Assembly: GCF_007003975.1 (NCBI RefSeq)
Contig: NZ_VFTC01000011.1
Coordinates: 62,001 to 126,000 of the forward strand
DNA: 64,000 nucleotides
DNA from: Mesorhizobium sp. WSM4306
GTDB taxonomy: Bacteria; Pseudomonadota; Alphaproteobacteria; Rhizobiales; Rhizobiaceae
Direction: 5' to 3'
In this document: piece after piece, positions 59,548-64,000 of the stretch
How the letters are laid out: every line of letters starts with the position of its first letter
Position numbering within the stretch: position 1 is the first letter of the stretch
Notes under the pieces: model-generated
Databases searched by the model: none
Told to the model about the DNA's origin: nothing
Seen by the model: the letters and a program-made list of their open reading frames with translations, nothing else
Translations under genes and position numbers: made by a program

Positions 59548-61599
59548 ATGTCCGAGGCGAAACCCAAATCGAAACCGACCGACGGCATCAGACCGAGCGA
59601 TGCCCCGAAGTCGCGCCGGGAAAAGCCATCACGACAAAAGCCGCACGACCGACGAACGGGCGAGGAGACGCCGCGCGAAAAGAAGCCAACGCCCGCCGAC
59701 GCAGCGCCGGAGGTCGACGGCCAGGCGGGACCGCCGCCGGAAGCTATCGAACCCGATCCGCAGCTGACGCCCCAAGAGGCCGAGCAGGCGCGCAAGAAAT
59801 ACCTGCTGCGGCGTTTCTGGATCAGCGCGCGCGGCTACTGGAGCCGGCGCGGCGACCGGCTCGCCTGGCCATTCACGATCGGAGTGCTGCTGCTGATCTG
59901 CACCAACATCGGTTTCCAGTATGGCATCAATGTCTGGAACCGCTCGATGTTCGATGCCCTCGAGCAGCGCAACGCCCGCACAGTCTATTTCCTCAGCGCC
60001 GTATTCGTGCCGCTGGTGATCTGCAGCGGCAGCCTTGTCGTCGCGCAGGTCTACCTGCGCATGACGATCCAGCGCCGCTGGCGTTCCTGGCTGACCACCG
60101 GGGTCGTCGCGCGCTGGCTGGCAAACGGCCGCTACTACCAGCTGAACCTCGTGGGCGGCGACCACCAGAACCCCGAGGCCCGCATGACCGAGGATCTGCG
60201 CATCGCCACCGAGTCGCCGGTCGATTTCATCGCCGGCGTCCTCAACGCGTTCCTGTCGGCCTCGACCTTCATTGTCGTGCTGTGGACCATCGGCGGCGCG
60301 CTCACCCTGCCGATCGGCGGCGAGAGCATCACCATTCCCGGCTTCCTGGTCATCACTGCGATCATCTATGCCGCCATCACCTCGACCTCGATGGTGGTCA
60401 TCGGCCGCAATTTCGTCCAGCTCTCCGAGCGGAAGAACCAGGCGGAGGCCGAACTGCGCTACACACTGACGCGCGTGCGCGAAAACGGCGAGAGCATCGC
60501 CTTGCTGGGCGGCGAGGAGGAGGAGCGCGGCGGCATTGACAGGAATTTCGGCCATGTGCTGAGGCAATGGGCGCTGCTGACCGGACAGCACATGCGCACG
60601 GCGGCGGTGTCGCAGGGATCGAGCCTGTTTGCGCCGGTCGTGCCGATCCTGCTGTGCGCGCCAAAATTCCTCGAAGGCTCGATGACGCTTGGCGAGGTGA
60701 TGCAGGCGGCGTCTGCCTTTGGCATCGTGCAAGGCGCGTTCGGCTGGCTGGTCGACAACTATCCGCGTCTCGCCGACTGGAACGCCTCCGCGCGGCGCAT
60801 TGCCTCGCTGATGATGTCGCTCGACGGGCTCGAGCGCGCCGAGCAGAGCGATGCGCTCGGACGCATCAACCGGGGCGAAACCGAAGACGGCGCCATCCTC
60901 AGCCTCGACAATCTTTCCGTGACACTCGACGACGGCACCTCCGTGGTCAAGGAAACCGAGGTCGCGATCGAGCCGGGCGAGCGGGTGCTGGTGGCTGGCG
61001 AATCTGGTTCAGGCAAGTCGACGTTAGTGCGGGCAGTCGCGGGCCTGTGGCCATGGGGCGGCGGCAGCGTCAATTTCCACGCCGACAGGCGCCTGTTCAT
61101 GCTGCCGCAACGCCCCTATATCCCCACCGGCACGCTTCGCCGCGCGGTCGCCTATCCCGCGGCGGCGGACAAGTGGACGATCAAGCAGATCAAGGCTGCC
61201 CTCGACAAGGTGGGGCTTGGCTATCTCACCGACAGGATCAGGGAAGACGCGCCATGGGACCAGACGCTGTCGGGTGGCGAAAAGCAACGCCTCGCCTTCG
61301 CGCGCCTGCTGCTGCATCGCCCCGATATCGTGGTGCTGGATGAAGCGACTTCGGCGCTCGACGAGAAGAGCCAGGACGCGATGATGAAGACGGTGATCGG
61401 CGAACTGCCTGATGTCACCATCATCAGCGTGGCGCACCGCGCTGAGCTCGAAGCCTTCCACAGCCGCAAGATCACCCTGGAAAGGCGTGAGGGCGGCGCC
61501 AAGCTCGTCAGCGATGTCGACCTCATCCCGCGCAAGCGCAAACGCAGCCTGCTGAACCGCGCCCTATGGGGTTCCGGCACCCCAAAGCCGCGCAGGTAA
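59548..61599 (+). CDS. SbmA/BacA- or ABCD-like ABC transporter (permease-ATPase)
   Basis: A 683-aa fused transporter. The first 80 residues are a Lys/Pro/Glu-rich cytoplasmic tail. The membrane domain follows, with RFWISARGYWSRRGDRLAW, NIGFQYGINVWNRSMFDALE and NPEARMTEDLRIATESPVDF, which matches the SbmA/BacA and YddA/ABCD family. The ATPase has AGESGSGKSTLVRAVAGLW, LPQRPYIPTGTLRRAVAYP, LSGGEKQRLAFARLL and VVLDEATSALD. BacA relatives take up peptides and matter for legume symbiosis, though this fused form is more like YddA. ATG 59548 is used; an upstream TTG is possible. Confidence 0.87.
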   Translation: MSEAKPKSKPTDGIRPSDAPKSRREKPSRQKPHDRRTGEETPREKKPTPADAAPEVDGQAGPPPEAIEPDPQLTPQEAEQARKKYLLRRFWISARGYWSRRGDRLAWPFTIGVLLLICTNIGFQYGINVWNRSMFDALEQRNARTVYFLSAVFVPLVICSGSLVVAQVYLRMTIQRRWRSWLTTGVVARWLANGRYYQLNLVGGDHQNPEARMTEDLRIATESPVDFIAGVLNAFLSASTFIVVLWTIGGALTLPIGGESITIPGFLVITAIIYAAITSTSMVVIGRNFVQLSERKNQAEAELRYTLTRVRENGESIALLGGEEEERGGIDRNFGHVLRQWALLTGQHMRTAAVSQGSSLFAPVVPILLCAPKFLEGSMTLGEVMQAASAFGIVQGAFGWLVDNYPRLADWNASARRIASLMMSLDGLERAEQSDALGRINRGETEDGAILSLDNLSVTLDDGTSVVKETEVAIEPGERVLVAGESGSGKSTLVRAVAGLWPWGGGSVNFHADRRLFMLPQRPYIPTGTLRRAVAYPAAADKWTIKQIKAALDKVGLGYLTDRIREDAPWDQTLSGGEKQRLAFARLLLHRPDIVVLDEATSALDEKSQDAMMKTVIGELPDVTIISVAHRAELEAFHSRKITLERREGGAKLVSDVDLIPRKRKRSLLNRALWGSGTPKPRR

Positions 61600-61666
61600 G
61601 GACGGCACTACCGAACCGCGAACCGGTGACAGTGGAGTGCCTGAAGAGAAGTGATTAGCCGGCTTC

Positions 61667-63181
61667 TTAACGGCCGTAGAGGCCCTTGTAGGTGTCGCGC
61701 AGCAGGTTCTTTTGCACCTTGCCCATCGTGTTGCGCGGCAATTCATCGACGAAGATGACCTGCTTCGGGTGCTTGTATTTCGCCAGCTGGCCGGCAATGG
61801 CGCCAACGATCTCGGCCCCGGTAATCTGCGAGGCAGGCTCCCGAACCACGACAGCGGTGACGCCTTCGCCGAAATCGGGATGGGCAAGACCAATGACCGC
61901 ACTTTCCGCGACTCCGGCCAGCGCGTCGATCTCGCTCTCGATCTCCTTCGGATAGATGTTGTAGCCGCCGGAAATGATCAGGTCCTTGCCGCGCCCGACA
62001 ATGTGGACGTAGCCGTCGGCATCGATAAGGCCGAGATCGCCGGTGATGAAGAAGCCGTCGGCGCGGAATTCCGCCTTGGTTTTCTCCGGCATGCGCCAGT
62101 AGCCGGAAAAGACATTCGGCCCCTTCACCTCGATCATGCCGACCTCACCCTGAGCTAGCGCAGCACCACTGTCGGGATCGGCGATGCGCAGCGAAACGCC
62201 GGGGAGCGGGAAGCCGACCGTGCCAGCGCGGCGCTCGCCCTCATAAGGGTTCGAGGTGTTCATGTTGGTCTCGGTCATGCCGTAGCGCTCGAGGATCGCG
62301 TGGCCGGTCAGTTCGCGCCAGGCCTTGTGCGTTTCTGAGAGCAGGGGCGCCGAGCCGGAAACGAACAGGCGGATATTCTTCGCTGCCCGCGCGTCGAGTC
62401 CCTGTTGCAGCAAGAGCCTGGTATAGAAGGTTGGCACGCCCATCAGCACCGTGGCGCGCGGCAGAAGCGAGACGATGCGGCTGGCGTCGAATTTCTGCTC
62501 GAACAGCATCGAGGCGCCGGCCATCAGGGCGACGTTGGTAGCGACGAACAGGCCATGCGTGTGGAAGATCGGCAGCGCATGGATCAGCACGTCTTCCTCC
62601 GTGAAGCGCCATTGCTCGACCAGCACGCGCGCGTTGGAGGCCAGGTTTTCGTGGCTGAGCATGGCGCCCTTCGAACGGCCCGTCGTGCCCGATGTGTAGA
62701 GGATCGCCGCGAGGTCGTCCGGCCCGCGCGCCATATCGTTGAAATCCATGGGCTGTTGCGCGGCCAGTTCGGTCAGCGAGCCTTCACCGTTTCGGCCGAG
62801 TGTGGCGGTAACTGCGCCCGAAGTCTTTGCCAGCGGCGCGATATCGCCGGCCCGCGCCGGGTCGCAGACGACCAGCCGCGGCTCGGCATCGCCGAAGAAA
62901 TAGCCGAGCTCCGTCAACGTGTAGGCGGTGTTGAGCGGCAGGAAGACCGCACCGGCGCGCAGGCAGGCCAGATAAAGGAAAATGCATTCGGGGCTTTTTT
63001 CAACCTGCACCGCGACGCGATCGCCCGGCTCGACGCCCAAATGCTTCAGCGCCTGCGCCAATTGCGCCGACCCCGACAGCATGTCGCCGTAGCGGATCGA
63101 ACGCCCGTCATCGGTCTCCATCAAGGCGCGCCCAGGCGCGGGCATGCGGTCGCGGAAGGCATCGAACAGGTGATTGCTCAT
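61667..63181 (-). CDS. matB: Malonyl-CoA synthetase
   Basis: ATP-dependent ligase making malonyl-CoA from malonate. The 504-aa protein has exactly the length of rhizobial MatB. AILYTSGTTGRSKGAMLSH is the AMP-binding P-loop, ILERYGMTETNMNTSNPYEG the adenylate motif, DGFFITGDLGLIDADGYVHI and GRGKDLIISGGYNIYPKEIE the hinge, and LPRNTMGKVQKN carries the catalytic Lys near the C-terminus. GGGAAG lies 5-6 nt before the ATG at 63181. No matA (malonyl-CoA decarboxylase) gene is in view. Confidence 0.93.
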   Translation of the reverse strand: MSNHLFDAFRDRMPAPGRALMETDDGRSIRYGDMLSGSAQLAQALKHLGVEPGDRVAVQVEKSPECIFLYLACLRAGAVFLPLNTAYTLTELGYFFGDAEPRLVVCDPARAGDIAPLAKTSGAVTATLGRNGEGSLTELAAQQPMDFNDMARGPDDLAAILYTSGTTGRSKGAMLSHENLASNARVLVEQWRFTEEDVLIHALPIFHTHGLFVATNVALMAGASMLFEQKFDASRIVSLLPRATVLMGVPTFYTRLLLQQGLDARAAKNIRLFVSGSAPLLSETHKAWRELTGHAILERYGMTETNMNTSNPYEGERRAGTVGFPLPGVSLRIADPDSGAALAQGEVGMIEVKGPNVFSGYWRMPEKTKAEFRADGFFITGDLGLIDADGYVHIVGRGKDLIISGGYNIYPKEIESEIDALAGVAESAVIGLAHPDFGEGVTAVVVREPASQITGAEIVGAIAGQLAKYKHPKQVIFVDELPRNTMGKVQKNLLRDTYKGLYGR

Positions 63182-63272
63182 GCGTCTTCCCTAGCGCATG
63201 GCCTCGAAAAAAAACAACCGCTTTTCGGAACACCGCTGCAAGCGGATTTCGGATCGAAAACCGCAAGTGTTG

Positions 63273-63983
63273 CTATCTGCGGCCGCGCAACGCCTTGCTT
63301 ACCCCGAGATCGCCGCTCTCGTTGAAGCGCTCCATGCACATGGCCGCCGTCAAACGGTAGTGGTTGAGCAGCGCTTCGACGGCGCCATCGGCATCGCCAT
63401 CCACGGTGCGCTCGGCAATCAGGCGATGCTCGCCGATATCGTCGCGCTCGGGCCCGTCCTGGGAGATCAGCCGGTAGCGGGAGGCCTGATCGGAAAGCTG
63501 GTCGCAAAAGCCGGTCAGCCAGTGCGACCGACAGCCTGCGATCAGTGCCCGATGGAAGGCGCGATGCAGCTTTTCCCACTCCGGATTATTCGAGGACGGA
63601 TCCTCCGGCAAACGGCGCTGCGCGCGCGCCAGCCGATGTAAGGCCAGCACCAGTTGCTCTTCCCATTCGCCGGTGCGGTTGGCAATGGATTCACGCAGCG
63701 CCCGCTCTTCGAGCCAGCAGCGGGTGCGCGTCAATTCCTCGAGTTCCGGGGCACTGACCGGCATGATGAAGAAGCCGCGCTGGTCGTGCCGGCCAAGCAG
63801 GCCTTCCGAAGCAAGCCGGTTGAGAGCCTCGCGAACCGGCGAGGCGCCGGCGCCGTAACGGGAGACCACCCATTCGACCCGCAGCTTGCTTTCACTTTCA
63901 AAAACGCCGCGCAGGAGATCGTCGCGAAGCTGTTGATAGACCGTGCTGGCGAGTGTGCTTTTGGCCCCCGCGCCTTCGCTCAT
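63273..63983 (-). CDS. GntR/FCD-family regulator (MatR-like)
   Basis: A 236-aa regulator. The wHTH contains STVYQQLRDDLLRGVFE, SRYGAGASPVREALNRLASEG and RHDQRGFFIMPVS. The all-helical FCD domain has EERALRESIANRTGEWEEQ, HRAFHRALIAGCRSHWL and EHRLIAERTVDGDADGA, where the Asp and His residues bind a metal and an organic acid. It lies 91 nt upstream of matB on the same strand, the position of MatR in malonate loci, so malonate-responsive control is inferred. Confidence 0.88.
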   Translation of the reverse strand: MSEGAGAKSTLASTVYQQLRDDLLRGVFESESKLRVEWVVSRYGAGASPVREALNRLASEGLLGRHDQRGFFIMPVSAPELEELTRTRCWLEERALRESIANRTGEWEEQLVLALHRLARAQRRLPEDPSSNNPEWEKLHRAFHRALIAGCRSHWLTGFCDQLSDQASRYRLISQDGPERDDIGEHRLIAERTVDGDADGAVEALLNHYRLTAAMCMERFNESGDLGVSKALRGRR

Positions 63984-64000
63984 ATCGGCAGATCCGTAGG

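Noticed and set aside
1..64000. tRNA, rRNA, CRISPR arrays, transposases or att sites
   Set aside because: I looked for tRNA-like cloverleaf ends, repeated spacers and transposase motifs and saw none.

Overview
The window is a GC-rich alphaproteobacterial chromosome segment, most likely from a rhizobium of the Mesorhizobium type. The basis is succinoglycan-type exo genes recognised from Sinorhizobium, two copies of a rhizobial palindromic intergenic repeat, a long amino-sugar operon arranged as in rhizobia, acetone carboxylase, and malonate genes. I saw no rRNA, tRNA or CRISPR.

Region 1 (1-31.1 kb) is an exopolysaccharide (EPS) locus. On the minus strand, exoL-exoA-exoM-exoO (exoO cut by the window edge) encode the backbone glucosyltransferases. 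They are followed by a plus-strand glycosyltransferase, a secreted GH16 glycanase and a pyruvyltransferase-family protein. A minus-strand block then holds a nucleotidyltransferase-fold protein, exoU, a small helical protein, exoK, ugd, three GT4-type glycosyltransferases and a flippase. The far end has exoX, exoY, exoF, exoZ and exoQ. The set implies an acidic octasaccharide-like EPS that is assembled on a lipid by ExoY and further GTs, flipped, polymerised by ExoQ and trimmed by the glycanases. ExoP, ExoN and ExoB are not in view.

Region 2 (19.5-25.4 kb) is a complete lasso-peptide operon embedded between exoU and exoX. It contains a 50-residue precursor with a textbook leader motif, an RRE protein (E), a leader protease (B), a cyclase (C), an HPr-kinase-like lasso kinase and an ABC exporter (D). 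The core ends in Ser, the residue such kinases phosphorylate. A nucleotidyltransferase-fold gene lies divergently next to it, so a phosphorylated or further decorated lasso peptide is predicted. At least nine exact and six near copies of a TG[N]TGC[N]3GCAA element, resembling the PHB-responsive PhaR/PhbF/AniA operator, lie in the intergenic regions of the EPS locus and directly upstream of the lasso precursor. I noticed none beyond 31.3 kb. This suggests one carbon-storage-linked regulon covering both EPS and lasso peptide. One operator region is a duplicated exoL promoter. Its exoL 5' remnant survives as a 30-codon leader frame that overlaps the next glycosyltransferase by ATGA.

Region 3 (31.3-42.1 kb) is metabolic: an SDR dehydrogenase, acetone carboxylase acxA-acxB-acxC, a divergent LuxR-type regulator, a LysR regulator with an NTF2-fold partner, a DUF1349 protein, an aldehyde dehydrogenase of the ketoglutarate-semialdehyde type and a small membrane protein.

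Region 4 (42.2-47.5 kb) has a decayed sugar-binding-protein fragment, then a ROK repressor, a Gfo/Idh/MocA oxidoreductase, a TIM-barrel isomerase, an alpha/beta hydrolase and an allokinase-like ROK kinase. Most of these genes overlap by 1-4 nt.

Region 5 (47.5-59.5 kb) is a divergent amino-sugar regulon. On the minus strand are murQ, an ABC importer (binding protein, two permeases, ATPase), a DUF4304 gene and a Gfo/Idh/MocA oxidoreductase. On the plus strand are a GlcNAc-kinase-like gene, a GntR regulator, a SIS-domain deaminase-like gene, nagA and an FAD oxidoreductase. Paired TGGTATT repeats with an 11-bp period flank both promoters. The window ends with an SbmA/ABCD-like ABC transporter, matB and a GntR/FCD regulator (matR-like).
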